Below, one piece after another: positions 23,512-34,155 of a stretch of 64,000 nt of DNA. The notes under the pieces were generated by a model that did not search any database, was not told the DNA's origin, and was given only the letters and a program-made list of their open reading frames with translations. Positions within the stretch are counted from its first letter, which is position 1, and each line of letters starts with the position of its first letter. This DNA comes from Heloderma charlesbogerti (Eukaryota; Chordata; Lepidosauria; Squamata; Helodermatidae), in the NCBI GenBank assembly GCA_026122225.1, contig JANEZZ010001623.1, positions 1,385,501-1,449,500 on the forward strand, read 5' to 3'. Position numbers and translations under genes: made by a program.

Positions 23512-24729
23512 TCAGGCACTCTTGTCTATCAGGTCTAATCCCTTAAATCTATTCCTCACCTCCACTGTATATTCATAAGGGATATGATTTAGGTCATACC
23601 TGAATGGTTTAGTGGTTTTCCCTACATTCTTCAATTTAAGCTGAAATTTTGCAATAAGAAGCTCATGATCTGAGCCACAGTCAGCTCCAGGTCTTATTTT
23701 TACTGACTGTATACAGTTTCTCCATCTTTGGCTGCAAAGTTCATAATCAATCTGATTTCGATATTGACCATGTGGTGATGTCCATGTGTAGAGTCGCCTC
23801 TTGTGCTGTTGGAAACGAATGTTTGCTATGATCAGCGTGTTCTCTTGGCAAAACTCTATTAGCCTTTGTCCTGCTTCATTTTGTACACCAAGGCCATGCT
23901 TGCCTGTTATCCTGGTGATTTCTTGACTTCCTACTTTGGCATTCCAATCCCCTATGATGAAAAGGACATCTTTTTTTGGTGTTAGTTCTAGAAGGTGTTG
24001 TAGGTCTTCATAGAACCAATCACCCTCAGCTTCTTTGGCCTCAGTGGTTGGGGCATAGACTTGAATTACTGTGATGTTGAATGGCGTGCCTTGGATTCGT
24101 ACTGAGATCATTCTATCGTTTTTGAGATTGTACCCCAGTACTGCTTTTCCCACCCTTTTATTGACTATGAGTGCTACTCCATTTCTTCTCAGGGCTTCTT
24201 GCCCACAGTAGTAGATATGATGGTCACCTGAATTAAATTCGCCCATGCTTGTCCATTTTAGTTCGCTGATTCCCAAGATGTCGATGTTCAGTCTTGCCAT
24301 CTCATGTTTGACCACCTCCAGCTTACCTTGATTCATTGATCTTACATTCCAGGTTCCTAAACAATATTGTTCTTTACAGCATCGGATTTTCTTTTCACCA
24401 CCAGACACATCCACAGCTGAGTGTCCCTTTGGCTTTGGCCCAGCCGCTTCACTCTTTCTGGTGCTACTTGGAAATACCCTCTGCTCTTCCCCAGTAGTAT
24501 ATTGGACACCTTCCGACCTGAGGGGCTCATCTTCCGGCATCATCTCTTTTAGCCTTGTGATACGTTCCATGGGGTTTTCTTGGCAAGAATACTGGCATGG
24601 GTTGCCATTTCCTTCTCCAGTGGACCACATTTTGTCAGACCTCTCTGCCATGATCTGTCCATCTTGGGTGGCCCTGCACAGCATAGCGTATGGCTTCACT
24701 GAGTTACACAAGCCCCTTTGCCACAACAA
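23512..24729 (-). pseudogene. BovB ORF, endonuclease half (405 codons)
   Basis: This is the N-terminal part of the LINE polyprotein. The apurinic-endonuclease-type fold residues are visible: the TWNVRS segment, the catalytic glutamate in ISELKW, the GDWN motif and the SDH motif. This nuclease nicks target DNA for target-primed reverse transcription. An extra A near 23520 turns 'gacagagtgcc' into 'gacaagagtgcc', and a stop follows. The reverse-transcriptase half is therefore out of frame. The listed start is the first in-frame start codon; the downstream methionine shared with 62679 may be the real one. Confidence 0.85.
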
Positions 24730-25149
24730 GGCAGTGATCCATGAAGGGGGGGAATGTGATAGTGGTGTACAAAATTATGCATGGTGTGGAGCAAGGGGTC
24801 ATCCCATGAAGCTGATTGGTGGGAGATTCAGGGCAGATAAAAGGAAGTACTTCTTCACACAGCACATAGTCAAACTATGGAATTTGCTACCACAGGACAT
24901 GGTCGTGGCCATCAATTTGGAGGGCTTTAAAAGGTGATTGGACAAATTCATGGAGAAGGCTATCAATAGTTACTAGTCCTGATGCCTCTATGCTACCTCA
25001 CATATCAGAGGCAGTAAGCTGGGTAACATGGGCAGGAGGGTGCTGTTGTGCTCCTGTCCTACTTGTAGATTTCCTGTCAGCAGCTGCTCAGCCACTGTGT
25101 GAAGAGAATGCTGGACTAGATGGACCTTTGGTCAGATCCAGCAGGGCTC

Positions 25150-25268
25150 TTCTTATGTTCCCATGGACTTCAACTCCCAGAAGCCCCTGGCGTCATGGCC
25201 AGCGGTCAAGAATGCTAGGAGCTGAAGTCCAAAAACTCTGAAGATCTACTTTTGGCCCACCCTTGTTC
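25150..25268. mobile_element. hAT-type palindromic MITE, partial
   Basis: 'ggacttcaactcccagaagc' and 'gctgaagtccaaaaactctg' form inverted halves as in 8456-8580. The left end is missing at the CR1 junction. Confidence 0.5.
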
Positions 25269-26980
25269 TAAGGGACTACATTTTTAAGAAAGTTAAATTT
25301 CATAACGGATGTAGTTCTGCATATGCAATAGGTGCAATCGAACACATTCAACAAGATTTGATCTGCTATAGGCAGTTATGGGTGGCAGTGGTGGAAGAAA
25401 ACTTGTATGGCTTAAAAGTATATAAAAGGCATGTCCAACATCTCCCCTAAAGGGGGAAAAGATAAGAGACAATACAAAGACAGTAATTTACTAGGGACCG
25501 GTACCAGAAAACAAGGGTGTATTTGTTAAACAGGACAGTTAAGAGTATATATAAATGCCCTTTTCACAGACTGAAAGACATTGAACAAATGTCCCCCACA
25601 AAGGTGGGGGAACAAATAATGAGAACATCCATTAAGTAGGTCACATTTTCAAGCCCTTTAAAACTCCCTCTGTATTTTCATACTTTGCTCCATTTAAAAA
25701 GTACAGAATCTCTCCTGTGTCACAACTTTGTTATTTCCCCCCATTTGACATGTAAGTATGTATATATGGATCAGTCTATTTCTGTCAATTTCACATTCAT
25801 AAGTCTCTTCCATCCCAAATCTGAGGTTTTTTTTAAAATTGTACAAAAATTCATATTTAAATACATACTTTTGAATGTATTCTTTCACAAAATATGCATT
25901 TTAAATTATTTTCCCTCAAAGTATGCATTTCTAAACATAGTCTAATCCTAAAATATGTATTTTATATGCATTTTGGTACATGTTTTGAGCTGCAAACAAC
26001 ATTGCAAAATTTGGAATAGTGCAAAATTCAAAAGATGACTGCATTCCAATCTGCATATTGACCCAGGAACTGCGGATCAGGTTCACTTACTTCGAAATGC
26101 AGACCACACAAAATCCTCAAGCATCCCAACATGTAACATCTTTCGATGCCTTTCTTGTGAGTGTCCAGCGGCAGCTGCCAGCTGTTTTGGATAATGGAAT
26201 ACTAGCTTAGATGGAACTTTGTCCAATCCAACAGGGCAATTCTTAAGATGCTTCTGGTCAACTTCTCTTGCGGGACAATTGACACAACTATTGCTTGAAC
26301 AAATGTTGTTTTTAATCCATCAAGTTTTTTCTACCCTGCCTGGACTGAATGTGCATTTGACATGCACCAGTAGACCAAAGATTATACTGCCATTTTCTAG
26401 TATTGACCCTGCACAGGGATTCCTCTTCTGACCTGCTCTTGCTTGCCCTCGATGCACTACACAGACTGTAAGACAGCAAATATTCAACAGGATTTATGTG
26501 TCTGAGTCTCTGTGCTATAGTTATTATGTTAAGTGCTACAGGAATATTCTCTCCCAGTAGTCACATTTGGATCCAGGCATCAAAGCATTACAGCAGCACT
26601 AAGTATTACATCACTGATCTTCTCTCTTCATGTTTTTTTTAAAAGTTGCATTTCACAACAGCACAATGCAAGGCATGTCACAAATAATCCAGTAGGGCAA
26701 TTGGCCTGGCATCTACTGTTGCCTAATTATTTATATTACAAATTATAAATGGGGTAATCTAACATAATCTCCCAAGGATTGACATGGAAGAAACACCCTA
26801 TGCTAAATCTCAAGAAAAAACATACTGAGTTGAGAAAAAACATGCCACACACCTTATAAGTGCATTAGAATCTCATCAAGAGCTGACAGATTCAAATCCA
26901 AAAGTGTTGCAGCCCTGGCTATCTTGCCACTAGAGAGCTGTCTAATGCAACTGAACTTAAAATTTATGGCTGAGCTACAG
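25269..26980. other. No gene recognised; AT-rich
   Basis: Positions 25800-26000 are rich in 'tatgcattt' words, as in the hAT-like element at 46687-47379, which suggests a decayed relative. No coding motif is seen. Confidence 0.4.
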
Positions 26981-26981
26981 A

Positions 26982-26992
26982 ACACACACACA

Positions 26993-27027
<35 letters not shown>
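26982..27027. repeat. (AC)n-(GA)n compound microsatellite
   Basis: A short AC run changes directly to about 16 GA units. Confidence 0.95.
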
Positions 27028-27029
<2 letters not shown>

Positions 27030-27236
27030 TGTACAGCCTTCTAGGACTGTACTATTTCAGAGTATAAATAGGGGATTGTGCAATTAATGCTCTTCTTTGC
27101 CAAAAAGACCTTGCCTGTGGAAAATTAGTATGGCAAGGAGAAGAGTTGTAGCCTCCCATTTTTCCTGATATTTAGGGTATGTGTGTGTGCATGGATGTGT
27201 GTGCATGCACACACACAGGAACATTCTAACATATGG

Positions 27237-27869
27237 ACTGGGATCACACAACTTGCTAACCCACACTGAGTGATTGAGTGTGGGTTGTTCTGGAAAAAAA
27301 GGAAAGGAAAGGTTCCTCCTGTGCAAGCACCGGGTCATTGCTGACCCCTAGAGGGACGCCGCTTGCGCCGGTGTTTTCATGGCAGAGTGTAGCGGGGTGG
27401 TTTGCCATTGCCTTCCCCAGTCGTGACTACCTTTCCCGCAGCAAGCTGGGTACTCATTATACTGACCTTGGAAGGATGGAAGGCTGAGTCGACCGGAGCC
27501 GGCTACCTGGGACCCAGCTTCCGCTGGGATCGAACTCAGGTCGTGTGGAGAGTTTCGGTTGCAATACTGCCGCCTACCACTCTGCGCCACACGTGGCTCT
27601 TAGGGTTGTTCTGGAACCATAGGTTTTTGTTGTACCATGGATTATCATGTTGTCTTAACGCAGCATGTTTTTTCAGGGTGGCTTGTTAACCATGCAGTGT
27701 GACTTATTTTTCTTGAACAAGCCACCCTGAGAACGCATGGTTTATTGCTGGTTTGTTCAGGGTGGTTAGCAAGTCACACTGCATAGTTAACAAGCCAACC
27801 CGTGGAAAATGCACTGCGTTCAGACAACCCACTGAGTGTGGGTTACTGTGTTGTGTGAACCTAGCCATG
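27237..27869. mobile_element. Palindromic MITE interrupted by a Sauria SINE
   Basis: The left end 'gggatcacacaacttgctaa' and right end 'ttactgtgttgtgtgaacct' are imperfect inverted repeats. The interior has inverted pairs, such as 'agggtggcttgttaac' against 'gttaacaagccaaccc'. A fragment of the same family is at about 58460-58575. The superfamily is not determined. Confidence 0.6.
27296..27602 (-). mobile_element. Sauria-type SINE with perfect 14 bp duplication
   Basis: On the minus strand the head has an A-box (GGCGCAGAGTGGTAGGC) and B-box (GAGTTCGATCC). The body contains 'ccttccatccttccaaggtc' and the tail 'tgcttgcacaggaggaacct'. It is bounded by identical GGGTTGTTCTGGAA at 27282-27295 and 27603-27616. 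This family is known from squamates and is mobilised by BovB-type LINEs. Confidence 0.9.
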
Positions 27870-27871
27870 AT

Positions 27872-28320
27872 CGGGGTTGGACTCAGTGGTCTTATAGGCC
27901 CCTTCCAACCCTTTTTGTTGTTGTTTATTCGGTCAGTCGCTTCCGACTCTTCGTGACCTCATGGACCAGCCCACGCCAGAGCTTCCTGTCGGCCGTCGCC
28001 ACCCCCAGCTCCCCCAAGGTCGAGTCCGTCACCTCCAGAATATCATCCATCCATCTTGCCCTTGGTCAGCCCCTCTTCCTTTTGCCTTCCACTTTCCCTA
28101 GCATCAGCATCTTCTCCAGGGTGTCCTGTCTTCTCATTATGTGGCCAAAGTACTTCAGTTTTGCCTTTAATATCATTCCCTCAAGTGAGCAGTCTGGCTT
28201 TATTTCCTGGAGTATGGACTGGTTCGACCTTCTTGCAGTCCAAGGCACTCTCTCAGAATTTTCCTCCAGCACCTTCCAACCCTACTATTCTATTATTCTA
28301 CTGTTCTATGATCTTTCACC
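27872..28320 (+). mobile_element. CR1 3' tail, split by an RTE fragment
   Basis: The tail words 'ggttggactcagtggtctta' and, after the insertion, 'ctactattctattattctac' belong to one CR1 3' UTR. Confidence 0.75.
27913..28271 (-). mobile_element. Second RTE lineage, 5'-truncated copy
   Basis: The minus-strand frame 28066-28272 gives the LKYFGHIMRR and LGKVEGKRKRG segments of an RTE C-terminus. Its sequence is distinct from the three BovB copies and matches 50915-51631. The flanks CCTTCCAACCCT at 27901-27912 and 28272-28283 are identical, a 12 bp target duplication. Confidence 0.88.
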
Positions 28321-28379
28321 TTCATCCTGGAATGATACAAGGAGGGCAGTAGTTTCCAGTGCTTTTTCTGAATGTCAGT

Positions 28380-28515
28380 CAGCCCTTAGTGCTGCACCAT
28401 TCACTATCATTTTACCAAAGGGGGATACTTCGGCAGATTCTCTGGCTCTCTTGGGTATGTTACCCTTGATACAAGGCTGTAGCGCTGCTAAGCACATCCA
28501 CAGGCAGTGGACAGT
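28380..28515 (+). repeat. Duplicated segment (partner at 29285-29405)
   Basis: Both contain 'ctggctct(c/a)ttgggtatg', 'ttacccttgatac' and 'ccacaggcagtggaca'-like words in the same order. The type is unknown. Confidence 0.6.
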
Positions 28516-28764
28516 AAGAGGCTTCCAGTGAAGGCATGGAGACCCAAGAAATAAGCAGAGATCGACCAGCTGTGGCAGTGCCAGAAAGGCATGGAGCAAC
28601 AGGCCATGGGTGATTTGAGGGTTGTTTCCCCCTCCAACAAGCCATGCCACCAGGGTTCAGACAATATGACAAGTTACGCTCAGGCCTGTAATTAGGGTTT
28701 AAACCCCCTCTACCCACATGCAGTGGTCCTGATCCAGAAGCAGGGCTCCCCTACCAGAAAAGAC

Positions 28765-28960
28765 AGCCTTCTCCCATATGAGCCTGCCCGGGATGTAAGA
28801 TCTTTGGGACAGGCCCTTCTTTCCAGACTGCCAGCTTTAGAGGTGCTTTGCTGGTGACGCAAGAGAGGCCCTTCTTGGGGGCTGATTCCAGGCTGTGGAA
28901 CTCCCTGCTGAGGTTCACTCCCTCTCTCCTGTCCTCCCAGGATTCTGCTGTGGATGGCAT
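28765..28960 (+). mobile_element. L2 LINE fragment
   Basis: It contains the L2 C-terminal words 'ttctcccatatgagcctgcc' and 'gctgtggaactccctgctga'. It is truncated at both ends. Confidence 0.6.
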
Positions 28961-29018
28961 GGAGGCACATTCCCAACACATTTCGAGAACAGTCTTGGCT
29001 GCAACCAACAGATGAACA

Positions 29019-29103
29019 GTGCAACCCTATGCATAACCAACTCAGGAACGGAGTTGAATGGGACTTCAATGTGTCCCAGGTCAATGTGTACTGGATTGCA
29101 GCC
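29019..29103. mobile_element. Harbinger-like MITE, diverged
   Basis: The ends 'gtgcaaccctatgc' and 'ggattgcagcc' are inverted. TTA follows the right end, but the left flank is changed. Confidence 0.5.
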
Positions 29104-29139
29104 TTAGTTGTGAAGATTTACAATCTGTCTGCTTCACAG

Positions 29140-29705
29140 GGCTGCCCCTACTACTAGTCAGAGTGAAGCAACTGCTTCAAGTAGCAGATGCTAGGGGGCA
29201 GCAGTGGTAGCCCCGCCCCCAGCCATGTCTCCTGAGCCCCCTGGGACATCCCCCTCTCTTGTGGGATAGAGTTGTGCCACACAGCCTGTATTGTTCCCCC
29301 TGAAGGAGGATACTTTGGCGGGTTCTCTGGCTCTATTGGGTATGTTACCCTTGATACCACGGTGTAGGCAGGCAGGCAGGCATATCCGCAGGCAGTGGAC
29401 AGGAGAGCCCTAGTGGGCTCTCCCACACTGGAGGCATTCAAGATGAGGCTGGACGGCCATCTGTCAGGGATGCCCTGACTTGGTTTCTTGTATTGAGCAG
29501 GGGGTTGGACTCCATGGTCTTGTAGGCCCCTTCCAACCCTACTATTCTATGAATCTATAAACTAGCCTGCTGCCCTCAGTTGAGGTGGAGGACACAATCC
29601 CATTGCCTCATGGCTTCTGTATGTGGAGTGGAGGGGGACGCTGCCTCAGGCCGCAAAATGTGCTGCTGTAAACATTTGTGTACCAGCCCTGCTGCTTCAG
29701 GCAAA
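29140..29705. mobile_element. CAGGGC-ended repeat (family G) with nested pieces
   Basis: The left part 'cagggctgcccctactacta' and right part 'ctagcctgctgccctcag' are colinear with the uninterrupted copy at 31756-32016. Between them lie the 28380-type segment and a CR1 tail. Confidence 0.6.
29403..29566 (+). mobile_element. CR1 LINE 3' end, nested
   Basis: 'cccacactggaggcattcaa' begins the coding tail, and the copy ends 'cctactattctatgaatcta'. It matches 14214-14370 in the opposite orientation. Confidence 0.8.
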
Positions 29706-29747
29706 GAGCTGGCCCATATCTTGTGGATGATCTTTAAGGCACACTCC

Positions 29748-30003
29748 TATTTATTTATTTATTTATTTATTTACTGCATTTATATCCCGCCTTTTTTCCT
29801 CCAAGGAACTCAAGGCAGCGTACATGATCCTCCTCCTTCCTCCATTTTATCCTCACAACAACAACCCTGTGAGGTGGGTTGGGCTGAGAGTCTGTGACTG
29901 GCCCAAAGTCACCCAGTGAGCTTCCATGGCCGAGTGGGGATTAGAACCCGGATCTCCCGACTCCCAGTCCAGCACTCTAGCCACTACACCACACTGGCTC
30001 TCC
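29748..30003 (-). mobile_element. CORE-SINE with (ATTT)n tail
   Basis: The minus-strand head 'gtgtagtggctagagtg', core 'gtgactttgggccagtcac' and tail up to the ATTT repeat at 29751-29772 are complete. It lies 54 bases from an opposite-strand copy. Confidence 0.85.
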
Positions 30004-30057
30004 TTTCACTCCAGGGACTATGAAGTGCCCCTAAAGGACCTTCTACGCTTTAAGTAA

Positions 30058-30275
30058 GTGCTAGTGTGATGTAGTGGTTAAAGAGTTGGGCTGGGAGGGA
30101 CTCAGGACATCCAGGTTCTAGTTCCCACTCACCCATGAAGCTCACTGGGTGACTTTGGGCCAGTCACTGACTCTCAGCCTAACCTACCTCACAGGGTTGT
30201 CGTGAGGATAAAATGGAGGGGAGGGGAGTTCTTTGCGAGAAGAAAAAAGATGGGATATAAATGTCATAAACGTAA
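30058..30275 (+). mobile_element. CORE-SINE
   Basis: This is a complete copy from 'gtgatgtagtggttaaagag' through 'tgggtgactttgggccagtc' to 'gatgggatata'. Confidence 0.85.
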
Positions 30276-30889
30276 AGTGGCAATTACTGTAACAACCATG
30301 TGTTTTATATGCTTTTGGTATCTATAACCCTTAAGGGCCATTTTTATTTTTTGCAAAACTGGATGCTTGGAGTTGCAAGCTAGTGTACAATTGTGTGCTC
30401 TGAATTCATGCAGTGATCTTAGAGCCCAAGAAATCTGATTTTGGTGTGCCCCTCAGATATGTATGACATACTTGTGTTCATAGGCACACACAATCCAAAA
30501 TTCATAATGCTGGGGTAGTGAGATCACTAGTCCCCGGAATAAGGTTTGTGCACAGAATCCAGACTGACATTGCTGGAGACTGTGATTACACAACAGCGAC
30601 TGCTATTGTGTTCTTTGCTCCATTTCCATTAAATTCTGAGGAAACCCCACAGCAGTCTCAGAATGAATGAGTCAACTAGCTCTTGCTCATTTGGCATTTT
30701 GGCAAAAAAACCCAAAACCTCTCATTCCAAAACAGGAACATGACCATAGATATCTTCACTGCAAGGAACCCAATTAGAGGGTACCATGTCAAGTTTCAGT
30801 GAAGGGCAAGGTGTGGCAGGGGCAGGGAGAAAGATGTTTCAGTAACAGAAGCAAGATGCACAGCCAGGTTCAAAGGCTCTCAGGTGTAT
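30276..30889. other. No gene recognised
   Basis: No repeat or coding motif was recognised. Confidence 0.4.
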
Positions 30890-31085
30890 TCAAGACTAAA
30901 TTGAGAATATTTTAAGAGCATTTGTTGTGGTTGCTTTCTGTATACGTCGCAATGATTTATCAACATATTTGCTTTTGCTGTGTAACTTTTTGTATTTTGT
31001 CATTTTAATGTATTGTACACTGTTCCGATATCTCTAGATGCGGAGTGGCTTATACATTTTATAATACATGAATAAACAAGCAAAC
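30890..31085 (+). mobile_element. L2 3' UTR
   Basis: It ends with 'tctagatgcggagtggctta', the L2 terminal word seen at 5095 and 7515, followed by 'aataaacaagcaaac'. Confidence 0.6.
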
Positions 31086-31127
31086 ATTTGTTCACATGGT
31101 CACATTTCGTTGTTCATATCAGTAACT

Positions 31128-31372
31128 CATGGGGTGCTTCCAGATGAGGCTTTGATTGTGCAGTTGCCTTGTCTCATTCATGGAATTTTACTGGGGGTCC
31201 AGACAACATCACCTTCCATTTGTACCCTTCCCATTGTTTCCCCACTGCTTCCGATGTCTTTTTTTCTTGCCGTAGGAAAATCTGTTAGGCAGAAAAAGAC
31301 TGTGTAGCTGCACAGTGTCTTTTGACTGGTAGCACTTGGAACTTCTGTCTGGAAAAATCCATGGTGCAACCT
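31128..31372. mobile_element. Unclassified DNA-type repeat, second copy
   Basis: It is colinear with 6879-7170 and has inverted ends GGGTGCTTCCAGA and TCTGGAAAAATCC. Both sides carry CATGG, which may be part of a target duplication. Confidence 0.55.
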
Positions 31373-31755
31373 TACCCTCTAGTTTCAAGCAGCTGATTGG
31401 GTGAAGGAGAATTAGAACCAAATTGCCTTCACTGGGGAAACAAACAAAAAGTTCTATCTCTTCTTTCTGGGATTGTTTCCAGACATTGACAGTATATACT
31501 CCACCCCCACAAGATGTACAGGTGCAAAGGAAGGCAGGGCTGGTTTCCCTAAGAAAGATAGACAACAGAAATGTGGAGGTTAATGGTTTGTGGGCATAGT
31601 TTGACACAAGGGAAAAGTTATGTGGTTGCATTGAAGTGAAGGGTTATGGGATTGGATCTGAGTGTATCGTGAAGCAACTGTGTCATCCTTTAACCTGTGT
31701 GTTGGTGCTGGGCTGCCAGCAGCTGAGCGTAGCAGGTGCTGAAAGTATAACGGTG

Positions 31756-32016
31756 CAGGGCCGACCCTTCCATTAGGCAAAGTGAGGCAGTAACCTCAGG
31801 TGGCAGATGCTGGGAAGTGGTAGCAAGATGTTGGAGGAGAGAGCTGTGCACCCCCTGTGCCTCCTAAGTTAGCCTGCTGCCTTCAGGTGTGGTGGAGGAC
31901 ACCGTCCCATCATCAGCACTGAAGAAAGATTCAACTGCTAGTCCAGTCAGCTTTTGTACATGGAGTGGAAGGGGGGTGCTTTGCCTCAGGCAATTAAATA
32001 TCTTGGGCTTGCCCTG
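31756..32016. mobile_element. CAGGGC-ended repeat (family G)
   Basis: The ends 'cagggccgaccc' and 'gggcttgccctg' are imperfect inverted repeats. The internal words 'gcctgctgccttcaggtg' and 'tgtacatggagtggaagg' match the 29140-29705 copy. Confidence 0.6.
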
Positions 32017-32029
32017 AGCAGTGGGATCA

Positions 32030-32243
32030 TAGGAACTTAGGAAGGTGCTTTATCCTAGGTTAGACTATTTGTCCATCTAGGCCATCATTGCCTACTCTGG
32101 CAGTTGTCTGTCTGGGATCTCGGGCAGAGATCTTTCCCATCATATCTGCTACTTGATCCTTTCAGCTGGAGATGCCAGGCACTGAACCTGTGAGACCTTA
32201 TGTGTGAAAAGCATGTGTGCTATCACTGAGCTATGGCCTTCAT
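32030..32243 (-). mobile_element. tRNA-derived SINE
   Basis: The minus-strand A-box 'catagctcagtgatagcac' is followed by the body seen at 1977, ending near 'cctaagttcctatgatcc'. Confidence 0.75.
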
Positions 32244-32245
32244 GC

Positions 32246-32352
32246 CCTGCTTGGGGGATTCCCAGAGGCATCCAGCTGGTCACTATGGGAAACAGAATGC
32301 TGGACTAGGTGGTCCTTTGGTCTGATCCAGCAGCAGTCATCTTATATTCTTA
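32246..32352 (+). mobile_element. CR1/L3-like 3' end fragment
   Basis: It contains 'agaatgctggactaggtggt' and ends 'catcttatattctt', as in 24748-25164. Confidence 0.65.
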
Positions 32353-32625
32353 CACCTTAGTAGGACTGAGACCAGAGCTAGGACAGCATTCAGGGATGGA
32401 AGCCATAGGAGTGCTAAAGGAGAACTTAGGTAGCAGGACTGCATAAATGTGGCACACAAATGTCAGTCTGGAGACAATCATAAGTCAGGGTCCATTGTGA
32501 GTTGTCCATTCATTTCCAAGTAGGCTTCAACAAAGATTCAAGCCTAGATCTCTGCCTTTTCAGTGGTGGCACCCAGATTGTGGAATGCCCTCCGCAAACA
32601 GGCTTGCCTGCTGCTTACATTATGG

Positions 32626-33329
32626 CAAGAGGCCCCAACCTTTTTGGATGTGTGGGCACATTTGGGAATTTGAGAAACTGCTGTGGGTACCACCACAAAA
32701 TGCCTAATCAGTGGATTGCCACTTTGGTGTCTACCGGTCACGTCTATGGATCTTAATGACTATTGAACACTGCAATGTCCCTTTAATAAGGGATTGTCTA
32801 ATTTGGCTAATTGCTGGTGATGCAATACAGCTAATGCTTCTTCAAAACATATGTTTTGGCAATGTCCAGTAGTTGCTTCTTTTTGGGAGGAGGTTAGTAC
32901 ACAGGTAAATTTTGTACTGGAACAGTCTTTAATATTCACTGATGTACATGCTCTTTTAAATTATTTACCTGCTTGCTTCATTGTAATTAACAAATGGTCA
33001 GCATAAATGGATTCTCCACATCCTTTTGACAGCTAAAGGACAGATATTGCAACATTGGAAAGATAAACGCTCACCTCCCATAATGCAATGGATTGAGGAC
33101 CTTACAATGCTTTCAATATTTGAACACTTCAAATGGATACATATTTGGTATGTATCAATATCTGATCCGCTTTTGTTGAAGCCTATGTATAATTGCTAGA
33201 AAGTTGCATGCATGTCATATGTATTCATTGCTATGGATATACACAAATTCATGTATATATATTATTAAAAGGAAAAAAAATAATACTTTTTTTGGTGGGT
33301 GCTCACAGATGCCACACTGGAGACCCCTG
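32626..33329. mobile_element. hAT-type element with perfect 8 bp duplication
   Basis: The left end 'caagaggccccaaccttttt' and right end 'ggagacccctg' are inverted. The flanks CATTATGG at 32618-32625 and 33330-33337 are identical. An L1 fragment lies inside. Confidence 0.88.
32765..33285 (+). mobile_element. L1-type LINE 3' fragment, nested
   Basis: Translation gives the L1 ORF2 C-terminal zinc-knuckle-like pattern (NCW-C, then FWQCPVVASFWEE). The copy ends in an A-rich tail near 33270. The same family is on the minus strand at 40009-41045. Confidence 0.65.
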
Positions 33330-33660
33330 CATTATGGTATCTTCCATGTCAAATGAAGACTGTTTAATTTTCCTAGGCATTTGAAAATAATGTATGATCC
33401 TTTTAAAATCATCAGTGTTTATAGCTCTGCTGTGCTAATGGTCTGTTGTTGCCGGATTTATTTATTTATTTTTCTACTGGTTGGTTTAATTGTGTTTGAT
33501 TTTGTAGGGCTTTTTAAATTGTTTTTGCAATCCTTAACTGTGATTGTTAATAGCCCAGAAAATATTGTTAATGTGGTGCTATAAAAACAATGTAAAATAA
33601 ATAACTATAAAATAAAGACGTTAGGGTAGCAGCAAGTAAAAATGAGAGGTAGATGGCGTT

Positions 33661-33775
33661 AGGAATATAAGAAGAGCCATGCTGGATCAGACCATGAGCC
33701 TATCTAGTCCAGCATTCTGTTTAGCAGTCAGCCAGATGCCTATGGCAAACTACTCAGTTTCCTCAGTAGCTCAAT
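33661..33775 (-). mobile_element. CR1/L3-like 3' end fragment
   Basis: 'tataagaagagccatgctgg' and 'ctagtccagcattctgttta' are the minus-strand form of the 3' end seen at 60959. Confidence 0.7.
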
Positions 33776-33829
33776 GAACTTTTCATCTTATAAAACAGTA
33801 GCTGAAATGAGCCAAAAGTTGGGATCTTA

Positions 33830-34155
33830 GGGTGGGCAGGTGTCCTACTTTACAGAGAATAGTCCTCTACTTGAAGGCACCCCCTATTTGAAGGGCTATC
33901 CATTCGAAGTCCAGTTTAAAGATAGAGAACCATCAGAAGGGAGAGCAGCAGGGGCTGTGAAGTTGTCCATTGGCAGTTAGCTCCTAGACAGGAGGCACAG
34001 AGCTCACCTAGTCACAATCTTCCCCAATCTATAGGGTGAGGTGTATTGTATTTCTGTTTAAATTCTAGAAACAATTTCTAAATTTGCCTCTATACATATA
34101 CATTAGCATATTCAAATTATGTGCTATTTCTTCAGCAATGCATAAATGGCCACCC
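33830..34155. mobile_element. TA-flanked MITE (family D), complete
   Basis: The ends GGGTGG and CCACCC are flanked by TA at 33828-33829 and 34156-34157. It is inverted relative to 13712-14007. Confidence 0.7.

Larger units (their letters stand above)
21547..24747 (-). mobile_element. Full-length RTE/BovB LINE
   Basis: The element is 3,201 bp. Its 5' end is at 24747 ('cttcatggatcactgcc' on the minus strand) and its 3' tail at 21547 ('cgacttaatgactgagcaac'). It is flanked by GGGGGAAAGTGAT (21534-21546) and GGGGGAATGTGAT (24748-24760), a 12 of 13 target duplication. It carries the order endonuclease, linker, reverse transcriptase, but several frameshifts separate them. It is inserted in the CR1/L3-like fragment. 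Confidence 0.93.
21505..25164 (+). mobile_element. CR1/L3-like LINE 3' end, split by BovB
   Basis: The left piece ends at 21546 and the right piece runs 24748-25164. The right piece encodes a decayed C-terminus (frame 24461-24937 after about 24755), with HPMKLIGGRFRADKRKYFF and then IVKLWNLLPQDMVV. It ends 'gggctcttcttatgttc'. The same C-terminus is seen on the minus strand at 61142-61414. Confidence 0.8.
32515..33610 (+). mobile_element. L2 LINE 3' end, split by a hAT element
   Basis: The left part (to 32625) has 'gattgtggaatgccctccgc'. The right part (from 33338) has 'ttcctaggcatttgaaaata' and a T-rich L2 3' UTR ending near 'gctataaaaacaatgtaaa'. Confidence 0.7.

Noticed and set aside
21547..24747. 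Endogenous retrovirus
   Set aside because: It has no LTRs, protease or integrase. Endonuclease-then-reverse-transcriptase order and a variable-length target duplication identify a non-LTR RTE element.
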